In this document: piece after piece, positions 40,831-52,815 of the stretch | How positions within the stretch are numbered: the first letter of the stretch is position 1 | Layout of the letters: every line of letters starts with the position of its first letter | NCBI RefSeq assembly: GCF_000025265.1 | Contig: NC_013739.1 | Span: forward strand, 4,450,001 to 4,514,000 | DNA from: Conexibacter woesei DSM 14684 | GTDB taxonomy: Bacteria; Actinomycetota; Thermoleophilia; Solirubrobacterales; Solirubrobacteraceae | Direction: 5' to 3' | Length of the DNA stretch: 64,000 nucleotides | The notes under the pieces: generated by a model | Told to the model about the DNA's origin: nothing | The model's input: the letters and a program-made list of their open reading frames with translations, nothing else | The model's database searches: none | Position numbers and translations under genes: made by a program

Positions 40831-42069
40831 TCAGGCGAGCGTGCGCGTCTCGTAGCCCGCCGCGGCGATCGCCGCCAGCACCTCGTCGGCGTGCGCGCGG
40901 CCGCGCGTCTCCAGCACGAGCTGGACCGCCGTCTCGCGCACGTGCAGGTCGATCCCCTCGCGCACGTGCGTGATGTCGACCAGGTTCGCGCTCTGTTGGC
41001 CGACCAGCGCCAGCAGCGTCGCGAGCGCGCCCGGTCGATCGGGCAGCCGCGTCAGCACCACCAGCCGCCGCCCGGCCTGCGACTCGTGCCGCCGCGCGAC
41101 CGACGCCAGCACGCCCGCGTCGACGTTCCCGCCGGAGAGGATCACCGCCGTCGTGCCGTCGTCCGCGGGCGCGACCGCGCCGCCCAGCAGCGCCGCGACG
41201 CCGACCGCGCCGGCGCCCTCGACGACGAGCTTCGCGCGCTCCAGCAGCAGCACCATCGCCTCCGCGACGCCGTCCTCCGGCACCGCCACGACCTCGTCGA
41301 CGACGTCGCGCATCAGCTCCAGCGTCAGCGCGCCCGGGCGCTTGACGGCGATGCCGTCGGCGATCGTCGGCGCGGGCCGCTCGACCGCGATCGGTCTGCC
41401 CGCCGCCAGCGACGCCGCCACCGGCGCGCAGCGCTCGACCTGCACGCCGACGACGCGCACCTCCGGCCGCAGCGCCTTCAGCGCGATCGCGACGCCGCTC
41501 ACGAGCCCGCCGCCGCCGACCGGCACGACGACGAGCGACAGCCGCTCGACCTGCTCGGCCAGCTCCAGCCCGATCCCGCCCTGGCCGGCGATCACGTCGG
41601 CGTCGTCGAACGGGTGCACGAACGCGCCGCCGAGCTCGCGGGCGCGCTCGCGCGCCGCCGCCAGCGACTCCTCGACCGACGCGCCGACCAGGCGCACCGT
41701 CGCGCCGAACTCGGCGCACGCGTCGATCTTCTGGTTCGGCGCGCCGAGCGGCATGAACACCTCGCACGGGATCCCGCGCGCTCGCGCCGCGTACGCGACC
41801 GCCTGGCCGTGGTTGCCGGCGCTGCCCGCGACGACCCCGCCGGCGGTGAGGTCGGCGCCGCCGGCCTCCAGCGCCGCGATCTTCGCGAGCGCGCCGCGCA
41901 GCTTGAACGAGCCGGTCCGCTGGAGGTTCTCGGCCTTCAGCGCGATCGTCGCGCCGACGCGGTCGCTCAGCGTCCGCGAGCTGAGCACCGGCGTCTCACG
42001 CACGACCTCCGCGCCGGACGCGGCCGCACGGCGGACCCGCTCCAGGTCGACCTGCGCCACGGCGGCCAC
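40831..42069 (-). CDS. ilvA: Threonine dehydratase (PLP) with C-terminal ACT domain
   Basis: A 412-residue fold-type II PLP enzyme that deaminates threonine to 2-oxobutanoate (and serine to pyruvate) through an enamine. PLP lysine is in LQRTGSFKLRGALAK (~47-61), the phosphate cradle is VVPVGGGGLVSG, and the last ~80 residues (VVLTRLPDRPGALATLLAL ... LVLETRGRAHADEVL) form one ACT regulatory domain, the catabolic/short biosynthetic layout. GTG start 42069 lies 4 bases after the RidA stop, so RidA and this enzyme are one operon. RidA hydrolyses the 2-aminocrotonate/2-aminoacrylate that this enzyme releases. Confidence 0.93.
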   Translation of the reverse strand: MAAVAQVDLERVRRAAASGAEVVRETPVLSSRTLSDRVGATIALKAENLQRTGSFKLRGALAKIAALEAGGADLTAGGVVAGSAGNHGQAVAYAARARGIPCEVFMPLGAPNQKIDACAEFGATVRLVGASVEESLAAARERARELGGAFVHPFDDADVIAGQGGIGLELAEQVERLSLVVVPVGGGGLVSGVAIALKALRPEVRVVGVQVERCAPVAASLAAGRPIAVERPAPTIADGIAVKRPGALTLELMRDVVDEVVAVPEDGVAEAMVLLLERAKLVVEGAGAVGVAALLGGAVAPADDGTTAVILSGGNVDAGVLASVARRHESQAGRRLVVLTRLPDRPGALATLLALVGQQSANLVDITHVREGIDLHVRETAVQLVLETRGRAHADEVLAAIAAAGYETRTLA

Positions 42070-42073
42070 CCGC

Positions 42074-42466
42074 TCAGTCCGGCAGCGAGACGATCGCGTC
42101 CAGCTCGACGCGCACGTCGCGCGGAAGCCCGACGACGGCGAGCGCGACGCGGGCCGGCGGATCCTTCTCGAAGAACGAGCTGTAGACCTCGTTGACCGCG
42201 GTGAAGTCGTCCATGTCGCGCAGGTAGACGGTGATCTTGACCGCGTCGGCGAGCGTCGCGCCGGCCGCTGCGCAGACCGCCTGCAGGTTCTCGAGGCAGC
42301 GTCCCACCTGCTCGGCCGCCGAGGCTCCGACGATTTCGCCCGTCTCGGGATGGAGCGGGATCTGACCGGAGCAGTAGAGCATCCCCTTCGCGCTGACCGC
42401 ATGGACGTACGGCCCGATCGCGGCGGGCGCGCCGATGGCGGTGACAGGCTCACGATGGTGGGACAC
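42074..42466 (-). CDS. ridA: RidA-family enamine/imine deaminase
   Basis: A 130-residue RidA protein. GPYVHAVSAKGMLYCSGQIPL (~17-37, quoted in part) is the canonical entry, CLENLQAVCAAAGATLADAVK the central helix, and the substrate-binding arginine is in DPPARVALAVVG. It clears reactive enamines such as 2-aminoacrylate. The GTG start at 42466 is chosen for its GAGGAG Shine-Dalgarno 7-12 bases upstream. It is the first gene of the ridA-ilvA operon, the arrangement that makes biochemical sense. Confidence 0.93.
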   Translation of the reverse strand: MSHHREPVTAIGAPAAIGPYVHAVSAKGMLYCSGQIPLHPETGEIVGASAAEQVGRCLENLQAVCAAAGATLADAVKITVYLRDMDDFTAVNEVYSSFFEKDPPARVALAVVGLPRDVRVELDAIVSLPD

Positions 42467-42512
42467 GGCGGATGGCTCCTCTCGGTGGTTTCCTGCACAG
42501 TAGCCTCGTCGG

Positions 42513-44513
<2,001 letters not shown>

Positions 44514-44540
44514 CTGGAGAGCCTGCGGACGGCTTCACTG

Positions 44541-44560
44541 GACTAGCTATCGGTGCACCG
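44541..44560 (+). promoter_or_regulatory. CTATYGGTGCACCR box, copy 1
   Basis: CTATCGGTGCACCG (44547-44560), with palindromic core GGTGCACC, lies 38 bases before the methyltransferase start. The same box, CTATTGGTGCACCA, lies at 45457-45470 in front of the next transcription unit. CTAT may belong to the -10 region and GGTGCACC to the start site or an operator. Shared regulation of the two units is implied. Confidence 0.5.
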
Positions 44561-44597
44561 GTACGGTCGGGGGGTCAACCCACGAAGGGAGGCTCAC

Positions 44598-45422
44598 ATG
44601 CCGCCCCCGATGCCAGACGCAGAGCTCAAGGCCCGTCATCGCGCGATGTGGGCGTCGGGCGACTACCCGTCGATGGTCGAGACGTTCCTGCTGCCGCTCG
44701 GCCCACGACTCGTCGAGGCGTGCGTGATCGGCCCCGAGGCGGAGGTCCTCGACGTCGCCGCCGGCACCGGCAACGCCTCGATCCCCGCGGCGCAGCGGGG
44801 CGCGAGCGTGACGGCCAGCGATCTCACGCCCGAGCTGCTGGAGGCTGGCCGCCACCGTGCCGAGGACGAGGGCGTCGACCTGCGGTGGGTCGCCGCCGAC
44901 GCCGAGCAGCTCCCATTCGACGACGAGTCGTTCGACGTCGTCATGTCGTCGATCGGCGCGATGTTCGCGCCTCACCACGCGGACGTCGCCGCCGAGCTGG
45001 TGCGCGTCTGTCGCCCGGGCGGCACGATCGGCCTCCTGAGCTGGACGCCGGACGGCATGATCGGCGCGCTGTTCCGGACGATGGGACCGTTCGCCCCGCC
45101 ACCGCCGCCGGGTGCCCAGCCGCCGCCGCTGTGGGGCAGCGAGGACCACCTGCACGAGCTGTTCGGCGACGTCGTCGCGTTCGACACGCTGCAGCGCGAC
45201 CGGTTGGAGGTCACCGCCTTCGAGCATCCGCGCGACTACGGCGAGCACTTCAAGGCACGCTACGGGCCGACGATCGCCGCGCGGGCGAACGCGAGCAGAT
45301 CGGGCCGCGACGCCGAGTTCGACAGCGCGCTGGACCGCTTCTGCGACGAGTGGAACAGAGGGACTCCCGCCGATGCGCGCTTCGAGATGGAGTACCTGCT
45401 CGCCGTCGGGACGCGGGCGTGA
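44598..45422 (+). CDS. SAM-dependent class I methyltransferase
   Basis: A 274-residue methyltransferase. Motif I VLDVAAGTGNASIPAA (~49-64), post-I TASDLTPELLE, and QLPFDDESFDVVMSSIGAMF (~98-117). The C-terminal half has the PPPPPGAQPPPLWGSED landmark, which shares the PPPPPG...WG layout with the methyltransferase at 19.5 kb, so the two are paralogues. A strong GGGAGG Shine-Dalgarno precedes the ATG. Substrate unknown. Confidence 0.87.
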   Translation: MPPPMPDAELKARHRAMWASGDYPSMVETFLLPLGPRLVEACVIGPEAEVLDVAAGTGNASIPAAQRGASVTASDLTPELLEAGRHRAEDEGVDLRWVAADAEQLPFDDESFDVVMSSIGAMFAPHHADVAAELVRVCRPGGTIGLLSWTPDGMIGALFRTMGPFAPPPPPGAQPPPLWGSEDHLHELFGDVVAFDTLQRDRLEVTAFEHPRDYGEHFKARYGPTIAARANASRSGRDAEFDSALDRFCDEWNRGTPADARFEMEYLLAVGTRA

Positions 45423-45450
45423 CCGGCGGTCGATGACTTTCGCTGCGAAC

Positions 45451-45470
45451 GGTCGTCTATTGGTGCACCA
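45451..45470 (+). promoter_or_regulatory. CTATYGGTGCACCR box, copy 2
   Basis: CTATTGGTGCACCA (45457-45470) precedes the VOC protein start by 24 bases. It matches the copy at 44547-44560 in 12 of 14 positions, with the core GGTGCACC identical. Confidence 0.5.
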
Positions 45471-45493
45471 CCGCACTACGAGGAGGCACCGCC

Positions 45494-45973
45494 ATGCCGC
45501 GCGCGATCACCCCCAGCCTGTGGTTCGACCAGCAAGCAGAGGAGGCCGCGAACTTCTACGTCTCGGTCTTCGACAACTCGCGGATCGTCAACGTGACCCA
45601 CTACACGGCGGCCGGGCCGCGCGAGGCGGGCATGGTGATGACGGTCGAGTTCGAGTTGGACGGCACGCGCTTCGTCGCGATAAACGGCGGCCCGCAGTTC
45701 ACGTTCGACGAGGCGGTCTCGTTCGAGATCCCCTGCGAGACCCAGGACGAGATCGACGCCTACTGGGAGAGACTGTCCGCCGGCGGCAGAGAGGGGCCGT
45801 GCGGCTGGGTCGCTGACAGATACGGCCTCGCGTGGCAAGTCGTCCCGACGGGGATGGACGAGCTGTTCGCCGACCCCGATCCGCAGCGCGCCGAGCGCGC
45901 GATGAGAGCGATGCTCGCGATGGGCAAGATCGACATCGCGGCGCTGCAGGCCGCGGCCGACGGGGTCGCGTGA
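45494..45973 (+). CDS. VOC/PhnB-like (glyoxalase-fold) protein
   Basis: A 159-residue protein of the PhnB/3-demethylubiquinone-methyltransferase-like VOC group. ITPSLWFDQQAEEAANFYVS opens the first beta-alpha-beta-beta-beta unit and PCGWVADRYGLAWQVVPTGM closes the second. Members have no settled reaction; the metal-binding residues of true glyoxalase are not preserved. The Shine-Dalgarno is GAGGAGG. The next gene starts within its stop codon (GTGA), so it is a two-gene operon with an acetyltransferase. Confidence 0.85.
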   Translation: MPRAITPSLWFDQQAEEAANFYVSVFDNSRIVNVTHYTAAGPREAGMVMTVEFELDGTRFVAINGGPQFTFDEAVSFEIPCETQDEIDAYWERLSAGGREGPCGWVADRYGLAWQVVPTGMDELFADPDPQRAERAMRAMLAMGKIDIAALQAAADGVA

Positions 45974-46458
45974 GCGCTCCGCCCTCCGCACGGTCGCCCG
46001 TCCACCCGGCCGGGCGCGACGACGCCGAGGCGATCGGCCGGCTGCTGCACGACTTCAACCGCGAGTTCGACGCGCCGACGCCGGAGCCCGGCGTGCTCGC
46101 CGAGCGCATGCGCCGCCTGCTCGCGACGCGCGAGACGGCGGTGCTGCTGGCCGGCGAGGCGGGCGCGCGGCCGGACGGGCTCGTCGTGCTGCGCTTCCGC
46201 GAGGCGATCTGGACGGCCGGGCTGGAGTGCTACGTGGCCGAGCTGTACGTCGTGCCCGCGCGCCGCGGCGAAGGGCTCGGGCGCGCGCTGATGGAGGCCG
46301 CGATCGAGCTGGCGCGCCGCATGGGCGCCGACACGATCGACCTCGGCACGAGCGACGACGACGTCGCCGCCCGCGCGCTGTACGAGCGCCTCGGATTCAG
46401 CAACCGCGAGGGCGGGCCGGACGGCCCGATCACCTACTTCTACGAGCGCGAGCTGTGA
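45970..46458 (+). CDS. GNAT-family acetyltransferase
   Basis: A 162-residue N-acetyltransferase. The acetyl-CoA pyrophosphate-binding motif A is in VAELYVVPARRGEGLGRALM (~88-107; R-x-x-G-x-G/A form), with motif B YERLGFSNREGG near 135-147. Acyl acceptor unknown. GTG start overlaps the stop of the preceding VOC gene by four bases. A near-perfect hairpin follows. Confidence 0.86.
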   Translation: MSAPPSARSPVHPAGRDDAEAIGRLLHDFNREFDAPTPEPGVLAERMRRLLATRETAVLLAGEAGARPDGLVVLRFREAIWTAGLECYVAELYVVPARRGEGLGRALMEAAIELARRMGADTIDLGTSDDDVAARALYERLGFSNREGGPDGPITYFYEREL

Positions 46459-46463
46459 GGAGT

Positions 46464-46498
46464 GCCGGATCGGCCACGCTGAGCGTGGCCGATCCGGC
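46464..46498. terminator. 17-bp perfect hairpin between convergent genes
   Basis: GCCGGATCGGCCACGCT (46464-46480) and its exact reverse complement (46482-46498) with one base between form a nearly continuous palindrome. It lies between the convergent GNAT gene (stop 46458) and the methylmalonate-semialdehyde dehydrogenase gene (stop 46528). A bidirectional terminator is expected. Confidence 0.78.
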
Positions 46499-46527
46499 GG
46501 TGCTCGCTCGGGAGAGCGCTTGGGAAA

Positions 46528-48036
<1,509 letters not shown>

Positions 48037-48037
48037 G

Positions 48038-49486
48038 TCAGTCGATCCTTGCCATCACGTGCTTCACGACGGTGTAGTCGTCGATCGAATAGGGAGAGAG
48101 GTCCTTGCCGTAGCCGGACTGCTTGTAGCCGCCGTGCGGCATCTCGTCCGCGACCGTCAGGTGGTCGTTGAGCCAGACGCAGCCGAACTGCAGCTTCTTC
48201 GCCATCCGCAGGCAGCGGCCGATGTCGCGGCTCCAGACCGAAGCCGAGAGGCCGTATTCGACGTCGTTGGCCCACGCCAGCGCCTGCGCCTCGTCGGTGA
48301 CGCGCTGGACGGTGATCACGGGGCCGAAGACCTCGCGGCGGACGATCTCCGACTCCTGCGTGACGCCGCCGACGATCGTCGGCGCGACGAACCAGCCGCG
48401 CTCGTTGGCGGCCGCGCCGCCGGTGACGATCTCGGCGCCGTCGGCGTCGGCGCGGTCGAGGAAGCCGAGCACGCGCTGGCGCTGCTTGTCGGAGATGACC
48501 GGGCCCAGCTCGTTCGCGGCGTCGCCGCTCGCGTCGAACGGGCCGCCGATCCGCAGCGACTCGACCTGCGGGACGAGCGCCGAGAGCAGGTCGTCGTAGC
48601 GCTTGTCGCTGACGAGCACGCGGCACGCGGCGGTGCAGTCCTGGCCGGCGTTCCAGTAGGAGGCGACCCGCAGCGTCTCGGCAAGCTGGTCCATGTCGGC
48701 GTCGTCGAAGACGATCACCGGCGCCTTGCCGCCCAGCTCGAGGTGGACGCGCTTGACCGTCTCGGCGGCGTTCGCGGCGATCTTGCGGCCGGTGCCGACG
48801 TCGCCGGTGAGGCACGCCATCCGCACGCGCGGGTGTCTGACGAGCGCGTCGCCGGTCGTCTGGCCGTCGCCGGGGACGACGTTGAAGACGCCGGCCGGCA
48901 GCACCTCGCGCGCCAGCTCGCCGAGCCGCAGCGTGCTCAGCGGCGTCAGCTCGGACGGCTTCATGACGACCGTGTTGCCGGCGGCGAGCGCCGGGCCGAT
49001 CTTCCAGATCGCCATCTGCAGCGGGTAGTTCCACGGCGTGATCTGCGCGACCACGCCGACCGGGTCGCGGCGGATGAAGGAGGTGCGGCCCGCGACGTAC
49101 TCGGCCGCCGCCTTGCCCTCGATCGTGCGCGCCGCGCCGCCGAAGTAGCGCAGCTCGGCGACGCAGGCGTCGACCTCGTCGCGCGCGGCCTCCAGCGGCT
49201 TGCCGACGTTGCGCGCCTCCAGCGCCGCGAACTCCTCGCGGTGCGCGGCGAGCTGGTCGGCGAGCGCGTTCATCAGGTCGTCGCGCTGGGCCGGCGTCGT
49301 GTCGGCCCAGCCGTCGAACGCGCGCTCGGCGGCGAGCACGGCGCGGTCGACCGTCGCGGCGGAGGCGACGGGGACCTCGGCCAGCAGCTCCTCGGTCGAC
49401 GGGTCGATCACCGGCAGCGTCGCGCCGCTCTCGTCGAGCGGCGCGCCGTCTACGGTGCCGAGCGGTGTGGTGGTGGGGGTCGCCAT
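48038..49486 (-). CDS. NAD(P)-dependent aldehyde dehydrogenase, aminobutyraldehyde-type
   Basis: A 482-residue aldehyde dehydrogenase. ITPWNYPLQMAIWKIGPALAA, LELGGKAPVIVFDDADMD and the catalytic cysteine in YWNAGQDCTAACRV are the usual landmarks. These features match the gamma-aminobutyraldehyde/betaine-aldehyde branch (PatD, PuuC, YdcW). It would oxidise the aldehyde formed by the upstream aminotransferase, for example 4-aminobutanal to GABA. It is the middle gene of the operon; mmsA starts one base after its stop. An AGGAG site precedes the ATG. Confidence 0.9.
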   Translation of the reverse strand: MATPTTTPLGTVDGAPLDESGATLPVIDPSTEELLAEVPVASAATVDRAVLAAERAFDGWADTTPAQRDDLMNALADQLAAHREEFAALEARNVGKPLEAARDEVDACVAELRYFGGAARTIEGKAAAEYVAGRTSFIRRDPVGVVAQITPWNYPLQMAIWKIGPALAAGNTVVMKPSELTPLSTLRLGELAREVLPAGVFNVVPGDGQTTGDALVRHPRVRMACLTGDVGTGRKIAANAAETVKRVHLELGGKAPVIVFDDADMDQLAETLRVASYWNAGQDCTAACRVLVSDKRYDDLLSALVPQVESLRIGGPFDASGDAANELGPVISDKQRQRVLGFLDRADADGAEIVTGGAAANERGWFVAPTIVGGVTQESEIVRREVFGPVITVQRVTDEAQALAWANDVEYGLSASVWSRDIGRCLRMAKKLQFGCVWLNDHLTVADEMPHGGYKQSGYGKDLSPYSIDDYTVVKHVMARID

Positions 49487-49499
49487 GCGATCAGCGCTC

Positions 49500-50936
49500 C
49501 TAGGCGGAGGTCGGGATGTCCATGTGGAGGCTGACAGCGACGAGCGTCGCGCGCAGCTTGTCGACCAGCTCGTCCAGCTCGCGCGGGCCGGAGATCAGCG
49601 GCGGCGCGACCTGCACGACGGTGTCGCCGCGGTCGTCACCGCGCGCGATCAGGCCGTTCTCCAGAAGCGCGCCGGGCAGGAAGCCGCGCAGCAGTCTCTC
49701 GCGCTGGTCGGCGTCGAAGCGGCCGTCGGCGCCGTCGGGGACCAGCTCGGTCGCCCAGAAGTAGCCGGCGCCGCGCACGTCGCCGACGATCGGCAGCTCG
49801 CGCAGCGCCTCCATCCGGGACCGCAGGTGCGCCTCGTTGGCGCGGACGTTCTCGAGGATCCCCTCGCGCTCGAAGATCTCGATGTTCTTCAGCGCGACCG
49901 CGGCGGCGACCGGATGGCCGCCGAACGTGATCCCGTGCAGCAGCGTGGCGCCGGGCGCCTGCATCGCGGCAGCGACCTTCTCGCCGACCATCACGGCGCC
50001 CATCGGCGCGTACGCGGAGGTGATCCCCTTCGCGGTCGTGATCATGTCGGGGACGACGTCGAAGCGGGTCGAGCCGAACCACTCGCCGAGGCGGCCGAAG
50101 GCACAGATGACCTCGTCGGCGACGAGCAGGATCCCGTGGCGGTCGCAGATCTCCCGCAGGCCCGCCCAGTAGCCCTCGGGCGGGACGAAGCAGCCGCCGG
50201 CGTTCTGCACCGGCTCGGCGATCAGGATCCCGATCGTGTCGGCACCCTCGGCGGCGATCGTCGCCTCGATCTCGTCGAGCAGCACGCGCGTCAGCTCGGC
50301 GCCCTGCTCGGCGCGGCGGTAGCCGTTGGTGTTGGAGACATGCGTCGTCGGGACGGGCGGCGTCCCGAACGGATCCTTGAAGCCGGGCACGCCGGTGAAC
50401 GAGAGCGCGCCGAGCGTGACGCCGTGGTACGCCGTTCTGCGCGCGATCGCCTTCGTCCGCTGCGGCTCGCCGTTGGCGAGGTGATACTGGCGTGCCATCT
50501 TCCAGGCCGACTCGACCGACTCCGAGCCGCCGCCCGTGAAGAAGACGTGCTCGATCCCGTCAGGCGCGAGCGAGGCGAGCTTGGTCGCCAGCTCGATCGC
50601 CGCCGGATGCGCGGTCGACCACAGCGTGTTGAACGCCAGTCTCGTCATCTGCGCCGAGGCGGCGGCGGCGATCTCCTCGCCGTACGAGTAGCCGATCTGC
50701 GAACAGAAGAGGCTGGAGAGGCCGTCGAGGTACTGCTTGCCGCGCGTGTCGAAGACGTACGGTCCCTCGCCGCGGTCGAGCACGAGCAGCTCCTTGCCGC
50801 CCGGCCCGAACGCGCCGTTGCGGCTGAAATGCAGCAGCAGGTGCTCGTGCGCGTCGCGCTGAAGCGCCTCTGCGTCGGCGGGTGGCGGGGCGAGCTGGCT
50901 CACGGCAGACCTCTCTCGGGCATGGGCGGTCGACAT
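49500..50936 (-). CDS. Class III PLP-dependent omega-aminotransferase
   Basis: A 478-residue class III transaminase. The PLP lysine lies in MITTAKGITSAYAPMGAV (~285-302), with the cofactor-phosphate motif FTGGGSESVESAWKMAR near 133-149 and VADEVICAFGRLGEW near 255-269. Amino donors in this group include putrescine, GABA, beta-alanine and taurine, with pyruvate as acceptor. It is the first gene of the operon with two aldehyde dehydrogenases and is divergent from a PucR regulator. GGAGGAGG precedes the ATG. Confidence 0.9.
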   Translation of the reverse strand: MSTAHARERSAVSQLAPPPADAEALQRDAHEHLLLHFSRNGAFGPGGKELLVLDRGEGPYVFDTRGKQYLDGLSSLFCSQIGYSYGEEIAAAASAQMTRLAFNTLWSTAHPAAIELATKLASLAPDGIEHVFFTGGGSESVESAWKMARQYHLANGEPQRTKAIARRTAYHGVTLGALSFTGVPGFKDPFGTPPVPTTHVSNTNGYRRAEQGAELTRVLLDEIEATIAAEGADTIGILIAEPVQNAGGCFVPPEGYWAGLREICDRHGILLVADEVICAFGRLGEWFGSTRFDVVPDMITTAKGITSAYAPMGAVMVGEKVAAAMQAPGATLLHGITFGGHPVAAAVALKNIEIFEREGILENVRANEAHLRSRMEALRELPIVGDVRGAGYFWATELVPDGADGRFDADQRERLLRGFLPGALLENGLIARGDDRGDTVVQVAPPLISGPRELDELVDKLRATLVAVSLHMDIPTSA

Positions 50937-51034
50937 CTGCTGTCGATCCTCCTCCCCTGTCGCGACGGCGGAAAGGATCGTTCTGTCATGCCGATCAGAC
51001 TGTGAGCCGACGGAACGTCACCTACGATGGAGAG

Positions 51035-52633
51035 GTGACCGTGACGATCGCCGACGTGCTCGACCTGCCCGTGCTGCGTCGCGGCGTGCCCGAGGTGACC
51101 GCCGGCGCGGACCTGCTCGACCGTCCGATCCGCTGGGTCCACGCCGCCGAGGTGCCGAACATCGCGAGCCTGCTGAAGGGCGGCGAGCTGCTGCTGACGA
51201 CCGGGCTCGGGCTCGGCGCCGGGGTGCAGGAGCAGCGCGCGACCGCGGCGGCGCTGGCGGCGCGCGGCGTCGCCGGGCTGGTGCTGGAGCTGGGCGCGAC
51301 GTTCGCGGCGCCGCCGGCCGCGCTCGCGACCGCCTGCGCGCGCAACGAGCTGCCGCTGATCGTGCTCCACCGCCCGGTCCCGTTCGTCGAGGTGACCGAG
51401 ACGATCCACGCCGAGATCGTCAACAACCAGTTCGCGCTGATGCAGCGCGGTGAGGAGCTGCACCGCCGCTTCACCGACCTGATGCTGCGCGGCGCCGGCG
51501 TGCCGGAAGTGCTCGACGCGCTCGCCGAGGCGACCGGCAACCCGGTGCTGCTGCGACGCGGCGACGACGTGATCGCGCACGCCGCGCACGGTCGCTCGCG
51601 GCGCGACCTGCTGGCCGCGCTCGACGGCCACGCGCGCGGCCTGCCGAGCGCGCCGGCCGCCCTGGAGCGGCCGGTCCCCTCCGGCGACCCCGAGCGCCCC
51701 AGCGGCGCGCTCGTGCTGCTCGCACTCGACCGCGAGCTGGACGGCTTCGCCGAGGTCGCGCTGGAGCGCGCGGTCGCGCTCGTCGGGCTCGCGCTGATCC
51801 AGGACCGCGCCGAGGAGACGCTCGCCCACCGCGAGCGCGGCGCGCTGCTCGGCGAGCTGTTGCGCGGCGGCGTCGGCGAGTCCGAGGCGGCCGCGCGCGC
51901 CGCCGCGTTCGGCTTCCGCTCCGAGACGCTGCTGCCGCTCGCCGTCGGCCGCCGCGCGCGCCGCGTCGGGCGCCTGACCGAGGACGAGGACGCGCGCTGG
52001 GTGCAGATCTGGCGCGAGCTGCGGCGCGAGCTGGAGCATCGCCGCACGCCCGCGCTGCTCGGCGGCGTCGAGGACCAGGCGCTGCTCGTCGTCGGCCTGC
52101 GCAGAGGCGAGACGCGCGCCGAGGCGGCCGAGCGCGCCGCGCGGCTCGTGCGTGCGGAGACCGAGCGCCAGCTCGGCAGCGCCGGCGGCGCGGTGATCTG
52201 CGTCGGGCGCGAGGTCACCTCGTGGAGCGAGCTGGGCGCCGCGATGGAGCAGGCGCTGGAGGCGCTGCCCGCCGCCTCCGAGGTCCCCGATCGCCCATGG
52301 CACGACGCCGCCGCGCCGGACGTCGACCGGCTGTTCGCGTCGCTGCGCGGCGAACCGGCGCTGCACGAGTTCGTCGGCGCGCGGCTCGACGCGGTGCTCG
52401 CGCACGACCGCAGACGCGCGGCAAAGCTGCTGCCGACGCTGGAGTCCTACTGCGAGCACGGCGGCCAGAAGGCAGCGACCGCGCGGGCGCTGGGGCTGGA
52501 GCGGCCGTCGCTCTACCACCGCATCGCGCGGCTGGAGACGCTGCTCGGCTCCTCGCTCGCCGATCCGGACACGCTGCTCGGCGTCCACCTCGCGCTGCGC
52601 GCGCGCCGCACCCTCGGCGACGCGCCGAGATGA
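51035..52633 (+). CDS. PucR-family transcriptional regulator
   Basis: A 532-residue regulator. The N-terminal PucR domain starts VTVTIADVLDLPVLRRGVP and continues to about 125 (GGELLLTTGLGLGAG), a central GAF-like/variable region follows, and the C-terminal helix-turn-helix of the CdaR/PucR type (YCEHGGQKAATARALGLERP, ~468-487) binds DNA. Such proteins control amine, purine or amino-acid catabolism. It is divergent from the aminotransferase operon, so it probably controls it. GTG 51035 follows TACGAT (51023-51028) by 6 bases (leaderless); GTG 51041 is an alternative. Confidence 0.9.
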   Translation: MTVTIADVLDLPVLRRGVPEVTAGADLLDRPIRWVHAAEVPNIASLLKGGELLLTTGLGLGAGVQEQRATAAALAARGVAGLVLELGATFAAPPAALATACARNELPLIVLHRPVPFVEVTETIHAEIVNNQFALMQRGEELHRRFTDLMLRGAGVPEVLDALAEATGNPVLLRRGDDVIAHAAHGRSRRDLLAALDGHARGLPSAPAALERPVPSGDPERPSGALVLLALDRELDGFAEVALERAVALVGLALIQDRAEETLAHRERGALLGELLRGGVGESEAAARAAAFGFRSETLLPLAVGRRARRVGRLTEDEDARWVQIWRELRRELEHRRTPALLGGVEDQALLVVGLRRGETRAEAAERAARLVRAETERQLGSAGGAVICVGREVTSWSELGAAMEQALEALPAASEVPDRPWHDAAAPDVDRLFASLRGEPALHEFVGARLDAVLAHDRRRAAKLLPTLESYCEHGGQKAATARALGLERPSLYHRIARLETLLGSSLADPDTLLGVHLALRARRTLGDAPR

Positions 52634-52697
52634 ACTGGATGACTGATTCCACGACCGGCACGGCCGTCTGCACGCGCCTCGCGGCGCCGGATCGCCA

Positions 52698-52743
52698 CCC
52701 GCCGAGCCCACGAGTGGCGCTGCCACGATGTCGGCTCGGCGGG
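52698..52743. terminator. 11-bp arm hairpin after pucR
   Basis: CCCGCCGAGCC (52698-52708) pairs with GGCTCGGCGGG (52733-52743); a small inner hairpin GTGG/CCAC occupies the loop. It lies in the 182-base gap between the PucR gene and the fprA gene. Confidence 0.6.
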
Positions 52744-52815
52744 CGACGCCCGGCATCCACGATCCACGCACATCCGACCACACCGGCCGCGGAACCAATC
52801 ATCTAGTCTGAACCC

